Assembly: GCF_003286085.1 (NCBI RefSeq)
Contig: NW_020825706.1
Location: 558,001-622,000, forward strand
DNA length: 64,000 nucleotides
Source of the DNA: Drosophila persimilis
Lineage: Eukaryota; Arthropoda; Insecta; Diptera; Drosophilidae
Direction: 5' to 3'
The notes beneath the pieces were generated by a model that was given only the letters and a program-made list of their open reading frames with translations, was not told where the DNA came from and did not search any database. A program made the translations under genes and the position numbers. Below, piece after piece: positions 50,174 to 62,433 of this stretch. Each line of letters begins with the position of its first letter. Position 1 is the first letter of the stretch.

Positions 50174-51986
50174 CTAATCAACCCAAGCAAAGTTTGGATC
50201 TTTGTCCAGCTTATTGGATATGGTAGCTCCAATCACAGGCAACTCGCTGTTGTTGGGACGATAGAAGCCATCGCTAATGAGCTCTCTTGTGAGTGGTCTG
50301 CGACTGAAGACATTTCCCGGAGGCTTGCTCGGCGTTTTAGGTTTGAAGGTGATGTCCGAATCAGCGACCAATTTATGTCGGGTTATCCGCGGATTGCTCA
50401 CCTGCTCCAGGTACGATTGCCACTGATACAGCTTGTCCTCGGCCGCACGTAGTTGGTCGATGCTGCGCTCGTGGCCAGGATTAATGCCGATTGGCTGGAC
50501 CCCAGCTATATTCTTGAGATCCACTTGAATGGGCGCTAGGGCGGAGATGGCACGCGACAGACCAATTTGACTGTGACGTATACGATGCTCGGTGAGATCG
50601 GCGCCCAGCAGCTCCTCGTGCGGATCCATGCGTATGGGTATGATCTTGTTGATCACATAGAGGAGCAGAAACGTTGAACAAATGCCCCAAGATGCCAGAC
50701 AAAGTGCAGAAAGGGTCTGAATACCGAGCAAGTACCAGCCACCGCCCTTGAACAGACCCATGCGTCCGTTGGTCGTGTCTAGAGGTATGGGATTGTCGGC
50801 AAACAGTCCCACGGCGATAACACCCCAGATTCCGCAGACGCCATGCACAGCACTGGCACCCACTGGATCGTCCACGCCCAAGCGATCGAACAGGGGCATA
50901 GCCAGCACACAGAGCAACGAACCGATCGCACCAATTACCAAGGCCTCCCAGGCGCGATACAAGAAGCAACCGGCCGTGATGGACACCAGCGAGCCGAGCA
51001 CTCCATTGATGAGATCCATGATGTCCATCCCACCGTCGTGCCGCCAAAATGAGAATCTGTGGATGGCAAAGACTGAATTTTGGCCAAACATTTCACGGTT
51101 GCTTACATGGAGCTAGTGAAGCCGCCGCCAAAGGAGCCCATCATCGTCATTACGGCCGCTCGCGCTGCATACTGCCACTTCGCTCCGCTAACGCCGTAAG
51201 TGCTGCCCGAATTGAAGGCTAGCCATCCCCACCAGAGCACAAACAAGCCCATGCAGGCGTTGACTGGATTGCCCAGCGGCAGAGGATCATAGCCCTCGGA
51301 GTAGCGGCCCAAACGCGGACCCAGCATAGCGGCCGAGGCAAAGGCCGATGCACCGCCAATCAAATGCACGGGTCCGCTGCCGGCAATATCCACGGCGCCC
51401 AGTTTATTGAGGAATCCATGCTCGCCCCACACCCAGCCAGCGGGAATGCAATAGACAGCCGTATTGAGGAACGAGAACAGGCAGTAGGCCTTAAAGTTGC
51501 AACTGGAATGAAAAGGCTATGCCATGATAATCGATACTCTCTAAAGAATCGTTCTTACCGCTCTGCCATCGCGCCACTCACAATGGTCGTGGCCGTGGTG
51601 GCAAACGAGAGCTGGAAAAGAAAGGCAGCAAATATCTGACCCATCAGGGCATCGCCAACGGGCGGATCCAAAAGAAAGTCTCCAATAGCTATGAACGGAT
51701 TGGAGAGCGGCCCACGGCCGAAGCTCATGCCGTAGCCAAAGAGCCAATAGGTGAATCCGCCAAGCACAATATCGATCACGTTCTTCATCATGATGTTGAC
51801 CTCGTTCTTGATTGACACACAGCCAGACTCCAGCATGCCAAATCCCGTTTGCATTGTGAAAATGATAAAGGACGAGGTCAGCACCCAGTTGGTGTCCTCC
51901 GTGGAGAGGTCATAGAGTCCGGGTATCACATAGTTACTATGATTTCGCCCGATCCCCTTCAAACCGCTCGCCGTGGCGTTGTCCAT
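50174..51986 (-). CDS. Amt: Ammonium transporter (Amt/MEP/Rh family)
   Basis: Plasma-membrane ammonium channel/transporter; in D. melanogaster Amt acts in antennal ammonia sensing. Exons 51986-51559, 51502-51107 and 51056-50174 give 568 aa. Eleven-helix Amt fold begins at aa ~27 (NWVLTSSFIIFTMQTGFGMLE), with the pore twin histidines in SGPVHLIGGASAFASA and GASAVHGVCGIWGV. A ~150-residue cytosolic tail ends PNFAWVD. The ATG at 51986 is the first in the frame; codons upstream of it are open for only a few triplets with no earlier ATG. Convergent with Hsc70-4. Confidence 0.95.
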
Positions 51987-53159
51987 TTTCGAAGCCGCTT
52001 CCACCGCTCAGGACGTCCGACAGCCTCGCGTGATGGTCAACGAGTGTCCGGGAAGTCATGCTAAACATCAAATTCGAGTCAGCCAAATTCTCCCACTGAA
52101 TAAATGAATGTTTGCAAATTACCTGCATTTGATTCAACTGCAATTTAGTCGCCGCCTTTCAGCAATTCGTCAATTATTTCGTGTGCGTGTTGTTTACGGC
52201 GGCTAAATTCTTGTTGCTGATTTTTTCACATGGCCCTTTGAATGCTTGACATTGTGTAGTTTTTGGGATTTGCATGACTGAAACGTATTGGAAAATTAAT
52301 GGGGACATTTTGCATTTAATTGAATTAAACTACCCAAAGTGGGGAAAAGAAGTAGGTACATACAGATTTCAATAAGTAATTCTAAGCCTCTCGACTTAAA
52401 TGTGGATTTTATGACATTACATTAAAGCACCTGAAAATTATACTACGCTCATAATAAAACATGTGCAACTGACTAATTCACTTATGTTTTTGAGAGTTTA
52501 CTGACCAATTTTTGGGTTGTTTGTTTTTCCTTTTCGATAGCTATCAATTTATATTGCTAGCACTCCAATCGATCAGGTGCCATTATCGAACCTTCACCTG
52601 TGAGGGAAGACATATTCTAAAATTTATCCACAGTTATATACTGATTGTATTGTTATTTTCAAAACAAAACGCCGATAAGTTTCGCTTATCGCACAAAAAT
52701 ACCCATAGCCCAATAACAACCCCAGCCCTGTGCATCGATATTTAGTATCAAAAGTCTATCAATATATATTTAAAATCTGTACACAAAATCTCGTTGGTTC
52801 GCTCGAGCGACGGAGTGTCCATTCCATAATGAAACTTAGTGGATTTATTGAGAATTTTTGTGCGACCAGCATTTCAGTTAATTTTCGATGGGTTGTCGTC
52901 CAGGACAAGTGATATCACAAGTTAGGTCTTGAACCAGACTGCCCAGCGATGAAGATAGAAAGACAACGGTCGTTGAATAACGAAAATCCAAATCAACGTT
53001 TCATCACTCAAACTAGTTTACGCGTTGTATTTTTTAAAATTTGAATTTGCCGCCAAGATAACGATACAATCGAGTATATACAGATAACTAATCAAATGAA
53101 TTAATAGCTAAAAACATTTCAATCTAAAAAAAATTGACTATTAATTACGTTTCAAAGCA
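51987..53159. other. Upstream region of Amt and spacer
   Basis: 5' UTR/promoter of Amt on the minus strand and AT-rich spacer. The 18-mer GCTTATCGCACAAAAATA at 52684-52701 is identical to one upstream of tefu (44464-44481). No gene supported. Confidence 0.5.
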
Positions 53160-53735
53160 GTTTGGGAAACACTATTTTAATATTATTTAAGGAAATAGGG
53201 TATACAAATGTCCATATTCATAGCTGAATGAGTTGACCAGCAGCAATGACGTAATAGTCTATACACACTTACGTTTCATTCCGTGACTCACGTTTCATGC
53301 TTTGTACTTTTTGCTTAAAACTTATTTTAGGCACAATCCAATAAAAATGAGTACTTAAAACTAGCCACTCTTGTAGAAAATCGATTCATCAATGGTATTA
53401 AATTCTGTGTTCGGATCTGGGAGTCCCAGCTAGCTAGAAATATTAGACCGAAGATCGAAATCGAGGAATATGAATTCTTATCCTGGACAGAGGACGATTT
53501 AACCCATTGTCGACCAGTGGGTATCTTGAAGAATTTTAGAGCAGTTCAATGGAAAGATATTGTGGTAATTTGTTATGTAGGGAAAGAAGAAGGATGAAAC
53601 TTCAACAAGAATTTACAACCAGTGCTAACTTCCGCTGTTTAACTCAAGTTTAAACAATGGGGTTTTAGGTGGGCTAAGATCGTTTTTTCATCGGTACAGT
53701 AACGGTATATTTCTGAGGGTCAGACCGTATATCGT
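53160..53735 (+). repeat. Diverged copy of the local promoter-associated repeat
   Basis: Aligns by eye with the Hsc70-4 upstream units: AAATAGGGTATACAAA, CAATAAAAATGAG-ACTTAAAACTA, TTGTAGAAAATCGATTCATCAATGG, AGCTAG-AAATATTAGACCG, CGAGGAATATGAATTC and AACGGTATATTTC in the same order and orientation. It ends at the Motif 1 promoter of the VWFC gene. Confidence 0.75.
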
Positions 53736-53759
53736 ATCGATAAGTCCGCGGTCACACTG
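53735..53759 (+). promoter_or_regulatory. Core promoter of the VWFC/TM gene (DRE + Motif 1)
   Basis: TATCGATA (53735-53742) is a perfect DRE and CGGTCACACTG (53749-53759) a perfect Motif 1; a Motif 6-like ACGGTATATTT lies at ~53702. The first coding ATG follows 120 bp downstream. Confidence 0.82.
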
Positions 53760-53879
53760 GTTGGCTCGAACGTTCGTAAAAAAAACTGTTGAAAATAAAC
53801 TGTTAATACAAAAGTTCTCTATCAATTAACAAGCTTTAACTAATTGTTCGGCTATAAGTGCGAATTCACCGTGTGCAAT

Positions 53880-56800
53880 ATGTATTTTTTGGCATTGCTT
53901 GCGTTCATTGGAAATGCCAAAGGTAAAAGCTAGTGGGGAAAACTGGTGCGAAAAATTGTTGGTACACACACACATACACATGTTAAAATCAGCTCCATAT
54001 CCTGGCGGAGCAGCAAAGAGAGTGAAAATGGCGAAACTGTATAATATTTAAAAAGTGCAACATATATAAAACTCCTTAGAAGCGAATACAAGGTTTTTCA
54101 TGTAAAATCAATTTCGATTGGGTTGGCTCCTTCTACAATAATTGGAAATATGGTCCATGGCCACAGAGTTCACAATTTATGGGGCACGGGCCACACACAT
54201 ACATATACCAATGTATGTATACCAATACCACGGCACATGCTGCGCTTCGGTTCGCTCTTTTTCTCAGTAGAGCAGAGCAGAGCAGCAGCAGCAGCAGCAG
54301 AAACTCCTGCGAAAAGGGGGCATAACGGTGCTTGGGGGCTGGGGAAATGGAAATGGCAATACGAAGGAAGTGGCCTGCAAAATTTTGCTTTACTTCTGTA
54401 CACACATATACATATATTAATATATGTTTGGATGTCCGTGTAGGTGGGTGGGTTGTTTGTGTGTATGGTGTTTATTTTTTGCATGTACACCCTGGCTCCT
54501 GTTTGTGTATGGGTGTGTACTATTGTGCTGGTGTTGGGGGCGGCAGGAGGCTGGACTGGGTGTGTATGTTGCCTGTGTATGTATTTAGCATTCACACACA
54601 TGTACACAGAAATTTCACTTGGAAACTCTCGCATAAAAGGCAACATTTTTTCTCTTCTTTTTTTGTGTCGCGAGGGTGAGTGTGTGTGTGTTTGCCATTT
54701 TTGTTCGTGCGTTTCCTGACCAGAAATTCGCTTTAGGTATGGTATGGTCGCTTTGGGAACTAAGCTTGCCTCCCCGCCGTTGTCATGCTGCACACACGCA
54801 TATGTGGGTGTGTTGTACTGTATGCACACATTTGTATGTATATTTGTTTTTAATTTGAATTTCCTTTTGCTGTTTAGCATTTAAATGATGTCGAAAATAT
54901 TCTGCGTTTGCATTTAATTTCATTCAAGTGATAAATATCATGGTCTCCCTCCCTCACTTTCGCTGTTGGTTTATGCAGCTGTGCAGCTCCCTCACTCTCT
55001 CTCTTTCTCTCATTCAGCACCTGCTGCACTTTGTCTATGCATTTGTATCTGTGCGTTTTGTGGTTGTGTACGTGTGTTTTTGGTGGCACAATGTTAAATC
55101 AGCGAAAAGTTGGTCAAGTGTGTCAAAATAAAGAATTCAGGCCCCAGCCTCCATCGAGTGTGCCATTATATGGTAGTGTATGTGTTTGAGAGTGCACACG
55201 TACTTGGGTTTGTGGTAACTGTAAAATACAGGGGGAAATCATCGAGCTTCTGGAATGATCAGGGCTGCTATTGTTAGTTCGAAGGTTCTGGAAGGAGTTT
55301 CTGGAACAATAACAATCTACATATATCAGAATCTTGCAGAATTCTCAGCCTCTCCAGTGTTCTGTCCTAAGTTTAGTCCCCTATAAATATGCTTTAAAAT
55401 ACAGCACCAGCAGCACCAATTCAAGATATCGTTTTGGAAACATTCCACAGATGGTAACGCGGTGAGCTCTAGCCTCATACCCGGCGGACACTGCCGGGAC
55501 TACAATGGCAAGCTGTACGAGACGGGAATGCACTATATGCCCGGGCCGGACTCCTGCCGGCTGTGCATCTGCGACAGCGGTCTGCCCAAGGCTTGCAAGA
55601 TGGTGCTGTGCGAGGCGTTCAGCAAGTGCAAGTCCTTCCAGACGGTGGGCAGCGGGAACAACTGCTGTGAGGTGATCTGCCTGGATGATCAGTTCAGCGA
55701 TGGGAGCACGGACTTTGGCATTTGACTGGTGGCCAGTGGCATCACTGCCACGCTCTCCCTGTCCTTGCTCTTCTTCCTGGTCAATCGGCTGAGGCAGCGC
55801 AAGATGCGGGCCCGAGAGAATCGCCAGAATGCCGAGGATCAGCGCAGCATTGTGGGAAGCATTGGGTGAGTCTTTAAACAGCCCCTAGCCGGTCCCTAAT
55901 AGACAGTGAAAGCATTTCTCTGTATCTGTTCCCTCCAGATACATTGCTGGAAACATGGGCTACATGGAGGGGAATCTGAGTGCCATCGATTATTCGTACG
56001 GTGGAGCAGCCACCCACTATCCACTGTGGAAGCCGCATTTCCCACGCGGCGAGGCTCCGCCTCCGTATGAGGAGGCAGTGGCCATCTCCCAGGCAGAGGC
56101 GCTAAGTGCCCAGTGCGTGGTCAGCCTGCCGGCCAGCTCGCAGCGTGCCGTCGCGAGCGTTAGCCAGCAGCAGCAGCTACAGCAACAGCAGCAACAGGCG
56201 CTCCAAGCGCACCAGGCCCACCTTCAACAGCACACGCTCCAGCTGCACACTCAGCCGCAGCAGCATCATGCCCCGTACGCCCAGCAATTGGTGCCCCATC
56301 CGCAGCACGCCCATCAGATGGCCGCCGCCGCCGCTGCAGCGGCCGGAGGTGGCTCAGTTCTGCCACAGTCCAACCAGTACACGCAGAGCACCACGAATCT
56401 GATCAACATCAATATCAATAGCGGGGGCGTGACCACCATAGCCACAGGCGAGAACCACCAGCCACCATATAGCCTTCAGAGCGAGCAGCAGCACAGCCTC
56501 GAACAGCAGCAGCAGCAGCAACACCACCACCAGCAACAGCTCCAGCTGCAACATCAGCAACAATTGGCCCAGGCTCAGGTCAGCAATGGTTCCATCTGCC
56601 TACAGACAATGCCCAAACCCAGTGGGGGTGGGAGCAGCGAGTGCAGCTACAAGAACTGTCATTTGAACATCAGCGCCAGCGTCACCACGGCGGCTGCCAC
56701 CAGTAGCTCTGCTTCCTACACGGCGTCACGCAGGACAACGCCACGCGGCTCCCAGGAACTGCTCCATCAGTTGCCGCAACAGCAGCAGCTGCAGCAGCAG

Positions 56801-56935
56801 CAAACGCAACAACAGCAGTATCTCACGGTGGCCGATGTGGAGATCAATGCCAGTGCCAGTGCAGCCAGCTATCATTCCCTCCCCGCCAGCAGCGAACTTC
56901 TGGCCACGCCCACGCATGCCCAAGTCTTGCAGCAT

Positions 56936-56967
<32 letters not shown>

Positions 56968-59421
56968 ACAGCAACACCATCAACAGATGCTGGCAGCTGC
57001 CATGTCCGCGCCTTCCATGGAGATATTGCAGCCTTTAGAAATATCAACCATTTCAGCGGGTCCTGCCTGTAGCACAGCGGACCAGGCCACGCAGCTGCCG
57101 TTGCATGCGACGCTCAAGGCACAGCAGCAGCAGCACCAACAACAGCAACAACAGCAACAGCAACAACAGCAACAGCAACAACAGCAGCAGCAGCTCAGTC
57201 TGGTGTCCGGGTCGAGCAATAAGACACCCTCGAGCTCACGTCGCTACCATCGCACTATTCCCCGATACTTTGCCGTGGCCGATCCGCTGCAGGTGAATGT
57301 TAGCAGCAAGTCCAAGAGCAGCAGCAGCAGTAACAGCAACAGCAGTGAGGTGGCAGCCAGCAGCAAGGCCAGCAAGAAGCCGATGTGCCAGTGCCCCATC
57401 CAGCATGTGCCCATGTCCTATATGGGCAGCACGGCCAATGCCAATGCCTTTCTCAGTGGAGCCGGCAAGCTGTTCAGCAACTCGAGCAGCAATTCCAGCC
57501 CCACTTGCTCCCTGTCGCCCGGGGCGGCAGTTGGGGGCGGTGGCAGTGTCCGGCATGCTGGCACTCTGGCATACGGCCAGCGGGCCAAGTCCTCGACGAA
57601 TCTGCAGCAACATGCTCAGGATCTCATAACGGCTGCAGGCGTTGGCACCCTCAAGCGCAGTGGGGGGGCAGCATGCGGACATGAGCTGAAGATTGCCACC
57701 ATCTCAAAGCAGGTGGGCGATGAGACGCAGACGCATCATCATCCACATGTCAGCGGCAGTTCGGGTGGCTCCAGTGGCGGTGTGAATGTCTCGGCCATCA
57801 TACCACCGCCGCCACTGCAACATGCCGAGGATGTGTCTGCACCGCCCATCGTGTTGGGTCGCGTCCAGAAGCGTTCCTCATCGTCCAGCAATTCGGGGGA
57901 GCTGCGGGGTCGCAGCACAAATGGCAGCGGGAGTGCAGCCGGACGCAGTGCATCCAGCAGCAGTAGCGGTGGCGGTGGGGCCGCCGATGTGCTCTCCAGC
58001 GCCTACTTGAATCGAAAGGTGAGTTCGAAATGTAAGTAATCCCATCATTGTGAGAGATTAGCTTGCAGAACGGAGAATGTTATGGCGAATAATCGAAATT
58101 TGATACACCTTTTGATTGGCTCGTGATGTGAGATGATGATGATGCCTTATTCCATTCCCCGATCTGAGATTTGCTTCGGCTTTCAGGGCTAATCCTGTAC
58201 GTACTTGCAGGTTGATGCCTACTTGAGTTTGACACAGAAACAGCAGCAACATTTCTTTAACCAACAACAACAGCAACAGCAGAAGCAGCAACAAAAGAAA
58301 CAACAACAACAGCAACATCCCGATCAAAGCAATCCAACTTTACCACCGAAACTCTACAAAAGCCTAACGAATTTAAAAAGCGCCACAGTCACAAAAACAT
58401 CACCGGCGCTGGCTCCTACATCCTCCTCCTCCTCGTCGAACAACAACAGCGTGGCCACAATCTATACGCTGAGCAAGCCCGGCGGCGCCAGCTCGAGTGT
58501 CCAGCGGAAAGAGCAAACCACACCCACACTGACACTGCCGCCGGCAAGTCCCAACGCAGCCAGTTCCGGGGAGAAGCTGCTGCTGGCCAGCGGCAAGATC
58601 AACTCGAGCACATTCTATCCACTGGCCAATCACGTGACCTACACCCTGCCCAAGCACATCAGCGGCAAGGTGTCGCTAAACAGCACCATCAACAGTGTGG
58701 TCAGCAAGGTGCCATCGGTGATCAGCATACCGCCGGTGGAGAACAACAATGCTGCAGGGGGAGGGCAGGGTACGGCTGCAACCACTGCTGTTACATCCAA
58801 AAGCACAACACTGCCAAAGATATTGCGTGTAAAGCGCGACACAGGAACGGGGACGGGCACGGGCACGAGTCCGGCTATCGCCCATTGCCAGATGCCGAAT
58901 TATCCGTTGGCGGCGTCCAAGAGCAGCGCCAGCGGCGTACGATCGGCAACGGCATCGGCATCTACAACACCGAGCAAGCAATTGCCCGTTTGCACCACCT
59001 CGAAGAACTGTTTAAATCCCAAGGAGCACTTCCTGCCCAACGACACCAGCCTGGACGATGACTATCTGAGCGAGTGCGAGAACTGCAAGATAGCGCAGAG
59101 TGCCAAATACTATCTGGATGCGGAGATGAGTGGCGGCGGCTCATCAGCCTCCCCGCAAGAGACCATGACGCTGCAGCGTAAATCGCTCGAAGAGACCAAA
59201 GAAGAGCCGCACGACAGTTACTATCGGAGTTCGCATACGCTGCCCAGCAATGCCAAGAAGCATGGGTGAGTGATCTACAAGTCATGGAAAAGAGATTGCT
59301 CTTGTTCATAATATAATGCCTGTTCCTTTGCAGATCTTCTAGCAAGAATAACAATCGAGAGCCGTGGCAATTCTCAACGATTCCCGCTGCCAGCTCATCG
59401 GACGAGGATGTCAACGAATGA
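53880..59421 (+). CDS. VWFC / single-pass membrane protein with PPxY tail, interrupted by an in-frame TGA
   Basis: Exons 53880-53922, 55451-55865, 55939-58018, 58211-59265 and 59334-59421; all junctions keep one frame. Exon 1 is a short signal peptide (MYFLALLAFIGNA). Exon 2 carries one von Willebrand C-type module with ten cysteines (aa 29-91) and then TGA at 55723-55725 (codon 106), giving a 105-residue secreted product. The same frame continues: residues 107-125 are a hydrophobic helix followed by basic NRLRQRKMR, a classic type I membrane anchor. Then come a WW-ligand PPPY (aa 193-196) and a >1000-residue cytoplasmic tail rich in Gln runs, Ser and His, ending SSDEDVNE; the full frame is 1226 codons before the final TGA at 59421. 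The ectodomain/TM/PPxY plan recalls WBP1/VOPP1 and DGCR2 proteins; orthology is not established. Confidence 0.86.
53923..55450 (+). other. Intron 1 of the VWFC/TM gene
   Basis: 1.5 kb, rich in TG/CA, TATATG and GTGTG low-complexity sequence and one CAG run (~54283-54300). Long minus-strand frames here reflect this composition. No nested gene supported. Confidence 0.7.
57121..57195 (+). repeat. CAG/CAA glutamine-coding run
   Basis: Mixed CAG/CAA triplets encoding about 24 glutamines with one histidine in the cytoplasmic tail of the VWFC/TM protein. Shorter runs lie at ~56161-56196, 56503-56523, 56778-56818 and 56936-56973. Confidence 0.9.
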
Positions 59422-62400
59422 GATTTAAGCCATTTTCTTTAAGGTGCCCCCGGGCCAGAAGAGTGTGCATCCTAAAGAAAACGTAGGCTACAAAACAACA
59501 ATACCCAAAAATCGCAAAGAGTAAAGCTAAGAGTTAGATATCAGCGTACTTGTTGCTGCATAACTGAAAGAGATATCTTGTATATAGGCATACGAAAATG
59601 TACTTAATCTAATGCTCACGAATGTAATGTAATGTATTGTATATCTAACGAATAGTTATGGCATTGAATATGTAGATTCATTGACTGTTTAGATATATCC
59701 ATGAAGATACTCTAACCAATCGGCGGCATGTAAATTTTGCGTGTTTGTTATGCACCAACCCAACCCCTCTGTATATCTCTGTATGTATGTATGTAATTGA
59801 AGAAAACACTGTATATGACACTATTAGGAACGAAGGAAACCAAAGGAAGAGAAATCAATTATAATCACACATTATGGATTAGAGGAACTGTTGAATACTT
59901 GGCGTATTATGCATTTGAATATATTACGATTAAGATGAGAAAAAGATGTCAAACATTACTGCCATCTGCCAACCGTTAACTGTCAATAATTATTATATAT
60001 GTATTGTATATGTAATATATGGTATATGTAACTATGGAATCTGACCAAATTTGAAGGTATTCCCCCGCTCCCTGACGCTGCACACCCCAAAAAAACACAC
60101 ACAAAAGGACTCTAGTATAAGCTTTAAATTAAACTTATACACAAAAGAAATATAGGCTCACATTCCAATAACCTAAGCGCCTAAAGTTCTTCCTTACACG
60201 CCGCACTCCATGGAATTTCTTCAATTGTTATTTTTTTTCCATAATAATAACTCCCAAATGAATGTACAATATATAAAACGAACATAATTCAGTGTATAGA
60301 AATGTAAGAGTAAAAATTGTTTCTAAAGTCGTATTTAGACATTAGACGGTTTCTTTATCGATAACGAAGGACTTCTTGGCTAACGAATCATTTAATTTTA
60401 ATTCTTCATTCGGCAGGCAGTGCTATTCCTTGTAGCCCCGTACCAACCATCTCCGCCCTGCAAGGCAGTCAGTCGTCTAATGCTAACGATGTAGTCACCA
60501 AAAAATATATGATAGATAGTAGAGCCACGTCCCCAAGCAGCAGTGAGAGGCAGCAGGCACTAGGCTGCTCAGATAATAAAAATATAAATTGTTTGATTTA
60601 ATCAATTTGCAAAACAAAAACAAACAAAAAACTAGTCGTAATCATACTCAACAACCGAGAGGAGATACTAAGCCAGGAGTTAGTTATGCCAGCAATTAGT
60701 CGAAAGCTTAAAATAGATGAAGGACAAAGAATACCAGAGAATAGAGAGAAAAGATGCATATGTATATTGATTTCCTTTGGCTTATAGTTTATTCCGTTAA
60801 TAATTTAATTATTAATTATCTTTGGACAAAAAACACGAGAATGGTTTTTTGTTCTGGCTTTTTGGTTGTAAAACGCGATCTCGGATCCGCCGGGGGACTC
60901 TTGGTCTGACGAAAACTGAATTGTGTTCAACCGATGCTCAAAATACCAATGATATAGTATATGTATCTATAAGAATGTACAATTTGTTGTTTAGTTTCGG
61001 ATATATAATTAACGAAAACGTAAACAAAACAAACTCTGTTATGAAATGCTCAAAGCGTGTACTGACCACAACGCAATCGTGTCTCCCCCCCCTTCACCCC
61101 TACGGGCGATGGTGGGGGGCTTTAACTTAACAAAAAGGGAAATTAAAAAGTATTAACAGAAATTACTCAATAGTATTACAAAATAATCAATGGAATCAAA
61201 CGTTTTTCAAAATATAACTTATTAGTGACGAGTCATTTATCAAAATTAAGTTCCCAAAAACTATTCAATGAACAACAACAACAACAACAAAATAACATAT
61301 TTACATCACGGCTAAGTACGAATTTTTATTCATTAAGCTATATTTACTATTGATGAAAAATCTCATGAAACCAAATATTAAACTAAAACGAAATAAAACA
61401 AAATACTTGGTAAAAAGTAGTTTACAAATTACAAAATGGAAAATTAAAGTAAAAAATAAATTATAATTAAAACTAGTGTGGCGATAGTTAAAACAAATTT
61501 ACCAAATTCGAAAAAAACAAAAACAAAAACCGTTTCAAAATTATTCAGCACTGAAAATGATGTTTGTCGATAGCCTGCGATTACATTGATTAATAATCGA
61601 TGTTCATCAAATGTTTCGATGACATACATTTGTCTGAATAATTGCTTAAAACAAAAACAAAAAAAAAAACAAACAAATATTACGAGTATCAATGTGTTAT
61701 TGAACAACAAATCGTATTGTAACTATTTAAATTTAATTGAACTAAAAAACGTGGAAAAATAAATTGGTCTATAATGAAATATTCATCGAGTGTTTCCGAT
61801 TGTACATATATTGAATGGAGAATTTCTCCGAATTGTTGCCTACTTTCCAGCGTTGGCGGGAAAGTCGCATCTTCCCAAATTAAGGGCGGCTTCCAAGAGA
61901 ACCTCCATCCACCCTGTGCTATTTATGATTCAAAATCTCATTCATTTCCCATAATAAGAAGTCATTCTCATGGTTTTAATTGTAAAAAATGCAATACAAT
62001 TTGTTATGTTTTGTTTATCTTTTGTTTCGTTTCATTTTCCTTTTTTTGTATTTAAATCATAAAAACAATTTTACGATGCGATCTGATTTTGCCTTTTGTT
62101 TTATATGTATATGGTATAACCTATTAGTTTTTTGTTTGTTTTGTAATGCCTGATTCTGCTATGGATGCAAAACACTCGCAAGCGAAATTTGTGTTTTTTA
62201 TGTACATACAACAAAATTCAATAAATTAAGTTATGTATGTAGTTTGCTTTGTTTGTTGTTTTTTGTTTGATCAAAGGACACATTGGCGTCGGCGGAAGGA
62301 GGGAGACCAAGGAGCAGGACATAAAATACGCTTTTGGGGGCTAATAAAGATGATGCTGCTACTGCACTGCTACGGCTTGGAGAACCAATCGGGATCGGAA

Positions 62401-62433
62401 TCGGGCTGGGCTGGGTGGGTCCTTATTCTATTT
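59422..62433. other. Long AT-rich 3' region between the VWFC gene and eIF2gamma
   Basis: About 3 kb, no gene supported on either strand. Probably a long 3' UTR of the VWFC/TM gene on the left (several AATAAA, e.g. ~60577 and ~61392) and the 3' UTR of eIF2gamma on the right. Confidence 0.5.

Noticed and set aside
54170..54880. 236-codon minus frame in intron 1 of the VWFC gene
   Set aside because: His/Thr-rich translation of CA/TG low-complexity DNA; no splice or promoter context.
55725..55725. Selenocysteine as explanation of the TGA
   Set aside because: Drosophila has very few selenoproteins, the position is a TM boundary with no redox motif, and no SECIS element can be judged by eye; readthrough or editing is simpler.
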